Positions 1-13,009 of a stretch of 64,000 nt of DNA are shown in pieces. The position numbers were made by a program, and so were the translations under genes. Under the pieces are notes generated by a model. It ran no database searches and had not been told where the DNA came from. It saw nothing but the letters and a program-made list of their open reading frames with translations. The first letter of the stretch is position 1, and every line of letters starts with the position of its first letter. The stretch comes from Paramecium pentaurelia (lineage: Eukaryota > Ciliophora > Oligohymenophorea > Peniculida > Parameciidae). The stretch spans positions 704,641 through 768,640 of the forward strand of contig CAJJDO010000005.1 in assembly GCA_905183005.1 (NCBI GenBank). Direction: 5' to 3'.

Positions 1-176
1 CTATGATACAATTGCCAAATCTAAATTGTAAAACTTAATCATTTATATTTGGTAATTAAAAATAATTCCTTTTTTCTAATTCTGAATTACAATAATAACA
101 CCTTTTTATTATTATCTATATATATTGATATTAAATTATTACTTTTGTTGATTAAAATACTAAAGGGATAATAAAA

Positions 177-713
177 ATGCACCAAATTCCACAATATAAA
201 AGACAAATCAAAGAAATTATGAATGATGCTGGAGATGGTACTTATTCTAAAATACTTTCTTTTGCAGAACCACAATTAGGACAAACTGGCAATTTTTAAT
301 CAACAACACTTTCTTATTGTTCATCATTATCTGTTTTCGAGATTAACATATTTGATAATAATTTAATTCATTTAATTTATTTCAATTTTACTAAAGGAGA
401 TCCTAAATGTTAATGGTTGGAGAGAACTTAGGTTTAATTCTAATTTTTGATTGTAAAAGTAATTTTGTAATCTTTTTTTGTTATTCTACAACATCAATAT
501 TATCCATAGATTAACTTTTCTTAAAAAAGTTTATTTAACATTTTCTTTTCTTAACCTTGTTTTATTCTTGATTTTAAACTATCTGAAAAAATTAAGTAAA
601 TGAATTAATTTCACTAGTATCCTATTACTTATTATTTTATTTTTTTTCATTTTACAATTAATATAATGATTAACATTTCTCAAGATGAGGTTTTTAAACT
701 ATTTAATTATTGA
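177..713 (+). CDS. Open frame of unknown nature, possibly a gene fragment
   Basis: With TAA/TAG read as Gln, the frame stays open for 178 codons from an ATG to a TGA. Only the first 60 residues or so look protein-like (they include QIPQYKRQIKEI and SFAEPQLGQTGNF). The rest is rich in Phe, Ile and Tyr, as random AT-rich DNA would be. It could be the 5' end of a gene with unrecognised introns, a remnant, or chance. I do not recognise a family and do not infer a function. Confidence 0.25.
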
Positions 714-1259
714 CACTTAATTATTTTTTTAGCATTAAAACACTCTTTTATTTCTCAATAACTTTTATATTATCATATTATTTAATTAGATTTTCTGCTA
801 TCTTTTTCACTTAACCACTATTCGATTCTTTTACTGAATCAATTTAATCTAATTATTAATTAATATCTATTGATTAACTTTTTATCAATCTTCTTTTCTT
901 ATTTTAAGGAGTTTCATCATACTAAGTACGATTAGGACATACATTACTATTAGTCATTAAACTACTATTATTATTTTTGCATGATTATTCCATACTGTTA
1001 TTAGTAAATGTAGTTAGTTCTATGTTTTTTAAAAATTTCCATTAATGTCCAATATGGGGTAATTTAAGATAATTTGGAATATTATTATTAATTTTCATTT
1101 TTATATTTATTATTTCTTAAAATAAAAAATGCGCAATTAGATTTTAAGACTTAAAGATATTATAACAAATTTAAAATACTCTTTATTCAATATAAATAAG
1201 ACTTCTTTATAAATAATTTAACAATAAATTTAGCTATCTTATTTACATATAATATTGAT
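714..1259. other. AT-rich intergenic stretch
   Basis: No convincing coding frame on either strand. It lies downstream of the palmitoyltransferase gene stop. Confidence 0.5.
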
Positions 1260-2116
1260 TCAATTTTACATAAAACTTGCATATAATTAACTATCATAAA
1301 ATCGAGTAAAGAATTATTTATAATTATTATAAATATATGAAAACGATCCATTGAATTTGGTTCTATTCATTTCTTTTTTAGTCCAATTCTATAAACATAT
1401 AATATTAATTACCTATGATGCATTTCTCCATGTAGTATATATAAATGGATTCAAATGAACCAAAGTTAATACTAGGCTCACAATATTTAAAATAATAAAG
1501 GTTAGCTCTTTCTTACAATCTGATACAAATACTATATAATTATTAGAATGACTTCTACATTTATAAATCAAAATAAGTAATAATAAGTATAACGCTATCC
1601 CTGTAAATGTTACTAGTCCTAACAAATATTTTATATTTCTTCTCCCTATACATGTTGCCATCAAAAAACAATGTGCTTCAAAATCATTTACACAATGATC
1701 ACAAAATTTACAATGATAACAACGATCAATTTTAATTGCTTTGCATTTTTCACATAATTTGCCATCAAAATATTTATCATCTGAAATTGTCTACATTTAA
1801 ACTCCAGGTTCTAAAATCTAAAAGTTTTTAAGTTTACCTGTCATATTGACCCTGAACATTGAGTAAATTGATAATATCTGAAATGTTACAATTACTTTAC
1901 TTAAATTTGGGATCTCGCAATATTTTTGGAGTAAAACAAAATCACAATATAAGTAAAGCAAAAGAGTCCCAGCAACTGTCCCCAAAAACAAAGGGTATTA
2001 AGTCTTATTAATTTATATCTTAAATGATTTACCTTATTGCCTAATACATAATTTTTTTGAACCCATAAATTTCCCTTATAATTTAACATCTCGAAATTTA
2101 TTATTGTATTATTCAT
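1260..2116 (-). CDS. DHHC-type palmitoyltransferase (variant motif), 266 aa
   Basis: Integral membrane enzyme of the family that S-acylates cysteines. Three exons joined by introns at 2004-2032 (29 nt) and 1811-1837 (27 nt) give exactly 266 codons plus TGA. A hydrophobic N-terminal part is followed by TEPGV (family TDPG), then the cysteine-rich core with paired CxxC and HCxxC motifs, FEAHC, and CIGRRN, then two predicted membrane spans. The catalytic Cys of the DHHC position is present, but the tetrapeptide reads EAHC and the usual CPWVNNC segment reads CFLMATC. The substrate cannot be told. The family call is firm; activity of the variant motif is inferred. Confidence 0.85.
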
Positions 2117-2790
2117 TTCATAATTAATAATCTAGAATTTCTCACTAATTCAAACATGAACTACAGATCAAATACATAAAGGAACTTTTAAGAATTATGA
2201 AAAATCCAAATTCTTAAATAAATTATATAAAAAATTAAAGATGGTATCTGTTAATATACTAAATGCTATTCTCTACTGAAGTGAACTCGTATAAATAGCC
2301 CAAGTCTAATCATTCATAGAAAAATAAAGAAATTATAAAAGAAATAAAATTTTTTATTTTTACATCTAAATACAGAATTAATAATAATCATAAATCAAAA
2401 TATCCGCATTGTATATGATTTAACTAAAATCTTTATAAAGCATATATAAGTTTAATAAAGCAAAATACTTATTTGAATTATCTTAGAAAAAATAATAGAT
2501 TATCAAAATACAAAAAATCATCTTTAAACAATTTGATTTCAATTTATATAAAAATTAGGCTGTCCAATTAAATAATAATATTATCGAATATTAATTATTA
2601 ATTATATAATTTTACAAGCATAGTTGATAAAATATTCACAGCAAATTTGTCTATAAATTATTTTGACAATCAATATATATTGGGTATTCTTTATAATTTT
2701 CTTAAATTCTTAAGAATTAGTATTATTATTAAAAATTAATAAATAAATGAATAAAGTTGAAATAGATAAATATATATATAATCGATATTT
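2117..2790. other. Intergenic stretch, nothing recognised
   Basis: AT-rich DNA between the start of the palmitoyltransferase gene and the stop of the large Kelch-like gene, both on the minus strand. No supported gene or RNA. Confidence 0.5.
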
Positions 2791-5700
2791 TCAGGTTTAG
2801 GGAATTAGATTATAAACTTTTATTTGTTCTTTCATTTTAACAATGATTTAACTTTAATTTTATTATCTGATTGTTTAATGTTCATTCACAGGATCATAAA
2901 TTTAATATCCATCAATAATAGCTTATTTTTGAGTTGTTACCAAAAGTGTAACTTTGGGGATAAAAATTGGAACTGAATATCTTCGAGCAAGTTAATGTTA
3001 TTAATGAGTTCCATTATATTTGTATTATAATAAATACTCCTCTTAATTTTCAATGGAAAATTCAAAGCTCAGCATTTAAATAAAATTTAGAACTTAAACA
3101 GCACATGTCAATATTATTCGTTAATCAATCGAAACATAATCAACTATTTTGACAATAGTTTCAAACTATTTAAATTATATTAATTTAATACTTCGGTATT
3201 AGTATTTTGTAGAAACAAATCCAATTTTCTATGTTATATTTATTCTTTCAATTTATCAGTGATAACTTAAGATGTCATTTCTACATATGCTTTAGAAAGT
3301 AAAAAAGATGGAAGAACTAAAATTCCTTATTCCCAAGTTTCATTAATTTAGATTTCAAATTTAGTTATCCAAATTTTAAAATCATGATGAACTCGATCAA
3401 TTACTTCACTAAAATATTTCTATTTAAATTCTTTTTCTATGATTAAAATTTGGTCTGAATTAGTCCAAATAATATATGGAGACTCATACATATACTTATT
3501 ACTTTATCCATATTTTGAATATTATTCAGGATTATCAAAAGGAATTTTAAAATTATTATTATTGACATTCTCTATATGTTTATGATACTTATATGTTTGT
3601 TATCCTTGAAGCAATAATAAATCTAAATCATTTTATTAATAAATAAGTCCCATATATCCCCCAATCAAATATAGATTTTCATTGTCACAGGTTAATTGCT
3701 TAAAAATCTTTTCCACATTGTTTGACATATGCATTACAACTTTAGCAAAAATGGTGTAAACATTTAACACTAATTTTTTGTTATTATTATTTAAAGATAA
3801 ATTAATATCTTAAATCAATTAATTTATTTGATAACTGTAAATAGTAAAATAGACAAATCCATTTTCAATATTTGTAGTAAGCAAATATAGACTTTTATTT
3901 TTATAACTAACACACATTGAACATGGCTTTAGGTAGCCTTCATGTATATTTTCATCTTATTTGATATTTACATATAAATAAATGTATTTGGTTAATTAAA
4001 AATTTTTAATTAAGCCTACTATCTCATTATTATCTTAAAAAATTATTCTTGCTTAATAATTCATATTATCTTATTCCTTATATAAGAATTTCATTGCCTT
4101 ATGCATTTGAGCAAAAGGCTATATAACTTAAGTGGCATTCAATATGTCATTTTTAGCATCAATACCTATAATAGATATTCTCCTTTTCTAAAAAAACTCC
4201 GACGATGTTAAATTGTTTGAAATCTTAAGGGTAGTTAAGCTTAATATACCATAAGGAGAAAAGGGATCAGTTTCTTCTAATTCGTTTGTTTAATTATTGA
4301 ACCTATATGATTTTCCTAATATTTGAGTGGCATCATTTAAAATATAAATCTTATCTTGATCAGAATAAATATTTTAATTTTGTGAATAGAAACTTATGGG
4401 ATTGATCTTTTATCCAAGATTAGTAATAGCACTCACATAATAATGATTATCAATTTGTTGAAATTTATATCCAATATATTCTTATTTTTCAATATTTACA
4501 AGCAATTCATTTTAAGATCCTCCAATTATCAAAATAGCAGATTCATCATTGTCTCTATAAATTTAAATAAAATATTTTACTATACACTTAACATCAAAGA
4601 TCCATACATAGGTCTCATAGACAATGGAATAATTTATTCCTTATTGATTTTTTCAGATCGATAAGACCCTTCACTTATAAATATTCTTTCTACTAGGTTG
4701 CAAAATCCCATATTCTAGAATTCTTGATTATAATGCCCTCTAACTTTATTTAAAATATATACAGGAATGATCCTCCAAAAGTCCATACTTCAGAATAATT
4801 TTTTATTTATTGATTAATTGGGAATACAACAGATGAAGCATATGCTCTAGCAAAATAAGTGTCACTCTCTTTTTTTGTATTTTTGTCTCTATAAATGGTT
4901 GTAAATGTTTGCTAAATTTATATTTATTTTGATACTTTTTCAAAATTGAATATGTCAATCGAATCACATAATGTGTTATTTTTAGCCTCTTTGCCATAAA
5001 TGCAATAAATATTATTCTTTTATTTATCAAAACACAAAGATCTAAAAAATACAGGTTACTCAGTGGTTTCATGTATAACTTCTATTTCTGCCCAAATTTA
5101 ATTAATTTTTTAAACAGGATTAAGATATTTTTCATAATTCACCAAACATACTTAGTATGAATCCTATTTAAATCTATTAGCTTTTAATAACATCTTACAA
5201 TTACAATATCTCTGATATCAATAAATGATAAAACATTTATAAAAAGTATACTTTTCAATTTATAATTTACAAAGTACTAAGTTAATCTATTGTGTATATA
5301 AACTGGAGATTATAATTTTCTTAAATTTATTTATAATAATTAAGGTTCATCTATTATAAATATGTTATATTTACTATTAACAAAATTATCTATTACATAA
5401 ATATAATCTTTTAAATCTTATGCTAAAAAGGAAACAAATTAAGAATCCTCTCTTCTTTTAGTCTTTTAATGTTATTTAAACAATAATTTATATGTATGTA
5501 TTTATTATTAAGTTGATTTAAACAAATTACTGAAAAAATGTTTTTCGTGGAATTGAAATAATTTATCTAAAAGTTTGACATATGATAACTTATATTATAT
5601 CAAATCCTAGCATTAAAGATTTGGATCTTACATACGTTTATCCTTATCCTTAACTTCTTATAGGTAAGATTCTAAAGATAACTAAAATTATAATTACTTC

Positions 5701-7452
5701 TACAGGATTCAAGAAAACCTGACAATATTTCAAACATATATCTTTCTTTTTCTTTATTTAAATAATAGTGTATAATGTTACCTTACTTTTTTTTTTCATA
5801 AAAACTATTGCTCTTAACTATTTTCATAGCATTATTTGCATAATGTGATAATTCACAATGTTATTAATTAGATGGATGTAAAAATTTAAAACTTTACTAA
5901 ATATGAGTTGAATAAATATTCAAATAGTATACAATATTTTTATGGTCAGTTTTTAAGAGTTCAATTTCAAATCTATGATCTTAAATTTAAACTCCAGATG
6001 ATAAAATTCTAGGTAGAAAAATTACCTTATAATTACTAATTAATGATAGATGAGTTGTGATTTCTGTAAATAACTTAGAAGATAATTGAATATCAGATTC
6101 TTGATTAAAATATGCAAATGAATAACTAAAAATAATAACCTAAGGCTAGAATGATTTTATTAAGGGATAAACAAGTAGATCTAAGATGTGTCTAAAATGC
6201 ATATCATTTAACTATTTTTATTTATGACATTATCTAATTGGGATAATATAAGAGTTTTTAGCTTACATGAAGCAACTCTTGTCTTTAGTCACCAAATCAA
6301 ACATTTAAGAATTATCATCACAATCCAACATTTCATCCAATACTGATATATATTGGCAAGAATTTGAATAATTATCCAATAATTTATAATTGAATTCAGA
6401 ATCAAATCCATCCATATTCAAAAATGTTATTTTTGGCAGATACTTTTCTTTCAATTATGTGACATCCTCTGTCCCTTCATATTCTTCTAAAATTTATTCA
6501 TAAAAATCGCATATTGATAATGCAAGTGGATGTATAAATGGATCTAGAATTTATAATGAAATGTGTTTTAGTATAAGTGTTGAATTGAATTCTCCTTCTG
6601 TTACTTTGTTCAATAAATCATATACCATTATTATAAAATGATTTAAATCTGTATTTTCATAGAGAAACTTCATCAAAATCTCCTTTTGAAGTTCTAACTT
6701 CTTTTATTGATCAAAAAAGGTTTGATTCTAAAATAGTGAGGTGTGTTATTCTATGTAATTTAAAAAGTCTTCATTCTTTATCAATATATTGACTATCTTC
6801 TCCCTAAAAACTGTAGTGTCATAATGAATATTGTTGCTGTTTTTAATTATATGAAATGGGTTTGGTTGCTGAAATTTATATTGTTCTTTACTTTAAAGTT
6901 ATAATCAGCATATTAGAGAAAAAATTTTCGGAATAATTGAACAGCAACTACGGTGGATCTATCATCTAAATTTTCTGGCTACAATGATGCACCAATTTTA
7001 AGAAATCTTCCAGTTTTAGCATCATTATTAAAAGGTGAACATTTTGAAAACATGAAGAAAAGCTCTTATAATTGATTATCTTGATAACCTTCAACAGGTT
7101 TACCAAATTCAGACTATAATTCAATAATATCTTCTTCATAACAATGAGCAAAAATTTGCTCATAAATTTTTTATAAATTCATATAAAATTATTGATCCAC
7201 CTTCAACCCTAATAAATATGTATTTTTAATACCTAAAGTGTGCACATAACTTAAAAATACTTTCCATTTTAATTTATAATCGACGGCCAAATATTGGTTG
7301 CACATCAACAACAGTGGTTTTTCACAATTATTATAGAGTTCATAATTAAATACACAATGATTCTTAAAAAATAGATATTAGCAAAATACTTTCTGTTTCA
7401 AGTTATCAATTCCAGCCACTATTTAAGCGTCATTTAATGTTTAATTTAACAT
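2791..7452 (-). CDS. 1,511-aa protein with a Kelch-like propeller
   Basis: Six exons joined by five introns at 6869-6891, 5607-5635, 5212-5234, 4640-4667 and 3144-3166 give 1,511 codons plus TGA. The N-terminal 350 residues are helical and unrecognised. A middle segment (IIPIR followed by PLIKSFQPQVIIFSYSF) weakly recalls the C-terminal part of class II histone deacetylases, but no catalytic core is visible. The C-terminal half has Kelch-like blades: NNIYCIYGK, EVWTFGGSFLYIF, SAILIIGG and NLYLIGG. Three of the introns begin GTT or GTC instead of GTA, so the joins in the last third are less sure; without the final intron the stop would be at 3108. Kelch-like is likely; any enzymatic role is not supported. 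Confidence 0.65.
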
Positions 7453-7757
7453 TATTATTTATTTATGAATCAATTATATGTAAATGAAAACCTTATTTTA
7501 AATATATGATAAATATAATAAAAGAGAAAATTATAGAATATTAAAATTTACAAACTCTTTGATTAGCATATACTCAATAATTAGAATCTAATTTTATTTA
7601 AAGATTAAGTTATATTAAATAATAAATATAGTTTGTTTTTGTTCTATTTAATATCAAAAATCATTCTTCACTAAAATTATTATTATTATTAATAAATAAT
7701 ATAAATTATGAATTTGTAATTGAATTAATTTATATTATAATTTATTATTTATAAATA
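7453..7757. other. Divergent intergenic region
   Basis: About 300 bp of AT-rich DNA between the starts of the Kelch-like gene (minus) and the ABHD11-like gene (plus). It presumably holds both promoters; no discrete motif recognised. Confidence 0.45.
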
Positions 7758-8610
7758 ATGGCCTCTATAGTATAATCATCTATAAAGAAATTTTACCACA
7801 ATTCAAACTTAAATTTGGTAATATTACATGGATTAATGGGATCTAAAAACAATTTTAAGACAGTCTCTTCATCTCCTTTATTGACAAATCATCTCAATTC
7901 AACACATTTATTGGATTTGAGAAATCATGGGGAATCTCCACATCATCAGTCTATGACTTTAGGGGAAATGGCCTAAGATCTATCAGAATATGTTAAAGAA
8001 TTACATGATATAGTGTTATTAGGACATTCTTTGGGTGGCAGAGTTATTTTTAAATATTTATAATAATATGAAAAAGAAGTACAATAAAAAGTGAAAGGAG
8101 TAATAATTGTAGATATTTTACCAAAGGCTGTTCAATCAACTTTTGTTTATGAATTATTGAAAAAATTAATCAAAATAAACTTAAATCAAATTACTTACAA
8201 TGAATTATAAGAAAAGGTTTTTGAAGCTTCTTAAAATAAAGCAATAGCTTAATTATTAATGACAAATCTCTAATCATAATAGACTATAATGAGAAGTATT
8301 ATTATAAAGTATATACTAATTAGAGGATATTTAATATGATTTTAAATGGAGAGTTAATTTATAAGGAATATTAAATGATTTTTAAACCAACATTTTAACA
8401 GATATAACAGCCAATTGGAAAGGTCCTCACTGCGTAATCTGTGGTGATAAATCTCAATACGTAAATAGAGAGACTGTTCATTAAATGAGTATGGTTTTCC
8501 CCAATTTCAAGGAGGCACATTTCATTAAAGATTGTGGTCATTGGGTTCATTCGGAATAACCACAGGAATTTATAAAAATTGTGAGCTCATTCATTTAATC
8601 TTTAAAATGA
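7758..8610 (+). CDS. ABHD11-like alpha/beta hydrolase, 274 aa
   Basis: Serine hydrolase of the ABHD11/YbfF esterase type, usually mitochondrial in eukaryotes. One 28-nt intron (8296-8323) leaves 275 codons including TGA. Visible motifs: VILHGLMGSKNNF (oxyanion HG), DLRNHGESPH, the nucleophile elbow GHSLGG, VDILPK after the elbow, and the C-terminal catalytic His in DCGHWVH. Length matches the family. No clear targeting peptide precedes the fold. It lies tail to tail with the TMEM41-like gene, stops 34 bp apart. Confidence 0.88.
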
Positions 8611-8644
8611 AATAAATATATTATTGTGTTTATTATACAGATAG

Positions 8645-9555
8645 TCATTCATTTTTAGACTTATTTAATCCCTTCTCATCTAATTCTTATAGCTTCTTTT
8701 TAAATAATGTTGGCAAAAGAGCAACTAAAGACAATCCTATTAGAGTCAATAGAGCCTTGGGAATTAATGTATTGAATAACTTACTTAATAACTTGTAGAG
8801 AAATCATTAAGTTCTTAAATCAATAATCCTGTTCTAATATGAATAATATTTCCTGGCATTAATCCTATTATAAGTTTTTTATATGATAAATTACCAAATA
8901 AAGTACCAAAAAAGAAATATTTAAATGGAAGACCAACTATAGGGCCAGATACATTAATTGAAACATTAGGAATCAATGGAGTGAATCTCAAAAACAACAT
9001 ATAAAAAAATAGATTATCTCTATTCTTATGAATCTTTTTGTTGAAATTCACAATTTAATTAGGAAACCTATTAAGCACTAGTCCTCTTGCTAATGAATAG
9101 GATAATCCATAACATAAACTAGCACCAGTTGTAGCACACAAACAAACCAATAGAAATGCTGGAATTGGACCAAACAATTATCCTTTTTGGAATCAAATAA
9201 TTCTATTACCAGATAACAAACTTAAAAATACAGGTCCTGGGATTGCAAAACTTTACATAAAAATATAAAGGTAGATGAATGCAAATAAAACATAGAATTA
9301 ATTATTTTCTGTGTATCTATTAATAACATTTAATAATTCTGCAATATGATGAGGATATTTTGGTATTCTATAAACAATTTTCCTTTCTTCTCTATTAATA
9401 AATGAATCTATTTACTAAGTTAAATGTGGAGAGAAATGAACTAGAACATATAGACCTATCAATCCAGTAGCAAATATCCCAAAGAGTATTAATCTTCTTT
9501 ATTTGTCATTTTTTATTTCTGCTTTCAGCTTATTTATATCTATTTCAGTACTCAT
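8645..9555 (-). CDS. TMEM41/VTT (DedA-like) membrane protein, 274 aa
   Basis: Multi-span protein of the VTT/SNARE-associated Golgi family (TMEM41, TMEM64, VMP1), known in other eukaryotes as ER lipid scramblases. Introns at 9183-9209, 8865-8894 and 8756-8784 leave 274 codons plus TGA. The hallmark is in the centre: FLRFTPLIPNVSINVSGPIV, followed by a Gly-rich membrane segment. N- and C-terminal hydrophobic helices flank it and the tail is charged. The assignment rests on the FxxRxxPxxPN signature. Confidence 0.85.
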
Positions 9556-9597
9556 ATTATTTTAATTAATAAATTTTTGCTGTTATTTTTAATTTCT

Positions 9598-10667
9598 ATG
9601 GGAAATTGTGCTACATGTGATGATCCATCTATTTATGAACACGCAGGAGAATAAATGAGACCTTTCAAGAACAAACCAAACTTTGAAGATCAAGAAAATG
9701 TTCAATAACTTACCTAGAAAAGTAAATTATCATAGAGTACTGTTAAATCTCAGAATGCTAGTTTCATAGTATAATAACATATTAGGTTATTAATAATATT
9801 ATAATTGTAGATAAGACTTAAAGAAATTGGATTCAATTCCTGATTTTACCAATGCTTTTACTAAACCTTTAATTGATTAGTTATAACCATTTAATTACGA
9901 TCAAAATGAACCGTTTGAATTTAAATCATTACCTTTCTATGGACCAGTCGAAATAGAACCAAGTGTCTTTTACTATGGATAATGGAAGAATGGATTCAGA
10001 CATGGAAGAGGAAAACAATTTTGGGCAGATGGTTCAATTTATGAAGGATATTGGTTACAAGACAAAGCAAATGGTGAAGGAAGACTAATTCATTCAGATG
10101 GAGATCTCTATGAAGGAAAATGGTTAAATGACAAAGCTCATGGTTTTGGTGTGTATAGTCATAAAGATGGAGCATTTTATAAAGGTGAATGGTATGAAGA
10201 CTAATAACATGGTAATGGATTAGAAAAGTGGGCAGATGGTTCTATGTTTGAAGGTACTTATACAAATGGAATGAAACATGGACATGGAAAATTTAGTTGG
10301 CCAGATGGTAGTTCATACGTTGGAGAATTTATTAATAATAATATTCATGGTAAAGGACATTACATTTGGGCTGATAATAGAGAATATGAAGGAGATTGGA
10401 AGGATAATTAAATGGATGGACATGGAGTCTTTAGTTGGTCAGATGGAAGGTAATTATATATAAAGTAAACTTCATAGACGCTATGTTGGTGGCTATGTGA
10501 ATGATAAGAAGGAAGGCTATGGAGAATTTTATTGGCCAGATGGAAGAGTTTATAAAGGATATTGGAAAGATGGTAAATAACACGGAAAAGGTTAATACAA
10601 AGGAACTAACAGAATTTTAAAAGAAGGAGAATGGGTTGATGGAAAACTACTTAAATGGAACAATTGA
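9598..10667 (+). CDS. MORN-repeat protein with N-myristoylation signal, 338 aa
   Basis: Two introns (9786-9810 and 10450-10477) leave 338 codons plus TGA. The N-terminus MGNCATCDD has Gly2 and nearby cysteines, as in proteins that are myristoylated and palmitoylated. Residues 100-338 hold nine to ten MORN repeats (pattern Y-x-G-x-W-x-x-x-x-x-H-G-x-G, with WADGS or WPDG ends). MORN proteins tether to membranes and cortical structures, so a cortical scaffold role is inferred. A paralogue of nearly equal length lies at 61441-62538. The first intron starts GTT, unlike most here. The product class is secure. Confidence 0.92.
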
Positions 10668-10744
10668 TATTATATTATATTATTAACTAAATTATTGAAG
10701 TTTATAAATTATTATTTAAAAGATAAAACAAAAATCAATATTCT

Positions 10745-11180
10745 TGTTACAATTTGGATCGTGTGCTTTTTCTGGTCTATATACATTTGAAGCAGTAGCA
10801 GGATCATTCTATTTTTAATTAATTCTATACTTTTATTTCCTCAGTTATCAATTTTCCAACTAATATTGCTTTCTATATGTCTTTGTCATTATGCAATTTA
10901 TTTTTAGGTGGTAAATATGGAGGTTTCAATTTTCAATTTATAAGACTATCCTAATATTATTAATAATATATTTACATAATAAAATCTTTCAAAAAAGGCA
11001 TTATTTTTCAAACTGGCATATGATGAACCAAGTCTCAATTCAGGAGTTTTACTTAATAATTAATCTATTAGTTTCTTGGCTTTTCTATCTTTAATAACTG
11101 AAGGAAAAGCTAGAGGTTTCTTCTGTATTTCTTCATAAATCTCATAAATATGTAATTAATCCCAATTATTTATGGATCAT
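10745..11180 (-). pseudogene. Degraded 3' end of an AGC kinase (PKA/PKG-like) gene
   Basis: Reading the minus strand, fragments of a cyclic-nucleotide-dependent kinase C-lobe and tail appear in the right order: DADDP, IYEEIQKKPLAFPS, LIDQLLSKTPELRLGSS, then KLKPPYLPPKNK and VYRPEKAHDPN. The pieces are in different frames. An in-frame TGA precedes KLKPPYLPP, and nothing upstream (glycine loop, HRDLKPEN, DFG) is present before the neighbouring hydrolase gene begins. This is best read as a truncated remnant. Confidence 0.65.
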
Positions 11181-11572
11181 CTGCATCTAAATATGATATT
11201 AAGTTTATTGAGATATTTATTGGCTTTATTTCATAAAGAATTTGATATTTATAAAAAGACATAAATAGTTTGGTTAATAATATTTTTAGACAACAATTGT
11301 AGTACAAGAGGTAAGTTGATTATTAATTATTTTAAGAAATTAAATAGTAATGGAGAGATCAGATTAATTAATTAAACTTTAATTCAGAGTAGTGTAATTT
11401 TATTACTAATTGATTCTATTTTTTCATGGATTTTTATTATGTAGTATGTATAGGTAATTTCTATAAGATTCCCTTCAAAAAAACAATTTTGAAGTTATTT
11501 GTGACTATTAGAATTAAGGTTGCTTTTTATGAGATTGTTATGATATCATTATCTAACAGTATAATAATATTA

Positions 11573-12901
11573 ATGAAATATTTTCAAAATGGAATTAACC
11601 AAATTTGTGCCTAAATCATTCGGCCTCTGAGAGCTGAATATCAACAATATGATTTGGGTATTTATTAGATTCAATTGATCATTTAGGCCCTATTTAAGAT
11701 TAAACATACACTAGAAATGATTTTGATTTAGTAAATCATTGTCAACAAAGGATAAAAGTATCACTATTTTAAGGTAATGTTTAAAGTGATATTTGTATCA
11801 TTTATTTACATTCAGCCAACGGATGTAGATTAGAGGCTTTAAGATATGTTAATGAAATCTTGAATTAAAATTATATGTTTCTTACTTTTGATTTTACTGG
11901 AAGTGGTATATCAGATGGGGATCAAGTCACATATGGTTATAGAGAAATTTATGATTTATAAACTGTCATCACACATATTAGTCAATATGCTAAAGCAATA
12001 GTATTATGGGGAAGATCAATGGGTTCTGTAGTTGCTTTGTTGTATATGCAGTAATTTCAAAATGTTTTTGTAAAATGCTTGGTTCTTGATAGTCCCTTTA
12101 TTTGTTTGTAAGATGTATTCAAATTATCCTATTTGAGATTGTAGTGTAGATGGCTTCCAAAAAAACAAAAATTCCAAATTTCATTTTGAACTCTTTATCC
12201 TCCTATGTTTCAGATGAGATAAAAAATCAATGTGGTTTTACTCTGAATGAGATTAATTGGTAATAATATAAGTTAATAATATTACTAGTTTAAATAATAT
12301 AAAGGTTATAAAAATACCAGCATTTTTTATTACTTCAACTATAGATTCAGTAGTTTCAAATGAGTAAACAGAGAAATTATTTAATAATTACTAAGGAATA
12401 AAGTAAATCTATTATACCAATCAGGATCACAATGAAACTAGAGATTTTGCTTTGGTTGATAAAGTGATGTATTGGTTAAATCAACAATTACAAAGTGTTG
12501 GTTAAAGAATCAAATAAAAAATAATATTTAAAGATCATCCAATTCCAATAAAATTAATTGATTTAAATAGTTTCAATAATAAGGAGAGATCATCAACTTT
12601 TGATGGTAAAAATAATATAATTTTAGATAATAGAATAATATCAATTTCTCCAAAATAAAAAATTACCAATGTTTAATAAAGATTTTAATAAGTGTTATAA
12701 ACATAGAGATCAGCCTTTATTGAAAGGTCTATTTCAACTAATAAAATGAATATATCTGTTGATGCTTATGATACTAACTAAATTAAGTTAATGAATCAAA
12801 ATAGATACAAATAATAAAATTATTATAATTAACATACTAATCCTATCACATTTTCAAAAGTACCAAATAAAACTAGAGATTCAAGTCATCATAAATATTG
12901 A
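11573..12901 (+). CDS. Alpha/beta hydrolase (BEM46/ABHD17-like), 415 aa
   Basis: Serine hydrolase with introns at 11658-11686, 12115-12137 and 12260-12288, leaving 415 codons plus TGA. Motifs: YLHSANGCR (oxyanion), FDFTGSGISDG, the nucleophile elbow WGRSMGS, Asp in TSTIDSVV and His in NQDHNETR, so the triad is complete. After the fold comes a basic, Asn/Gln-rich tail of about 130 residues, likely disordered. The frame is open further upstream to an ATG at 11426; I chose 11573 because the domain begins soon after it. A second hydrolase follows tail to tail, stops about 110 bp apart. The substrate is unknown; ABHD17 enzymes are depalmitoylases. Confidence 0.82.
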
Positions 12902-13009
12902 ACAAATAATATATATTAATTAATTTATTAAATTTAAGATTAATGTTTAATTAATTCATAAACAAAATAAATTTAAATTAAATTCAAAATTTTCATTATA
13001 ACAAAAAAA

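Noticed and set aside
6230..6560. Histone deacetylase domain in the large Kelch-like protein
   Set aside because: Only the tail of the fold is faintly suggested (FQPQVIIFSYSF). None of the catalytic His/Asp motifs were found.
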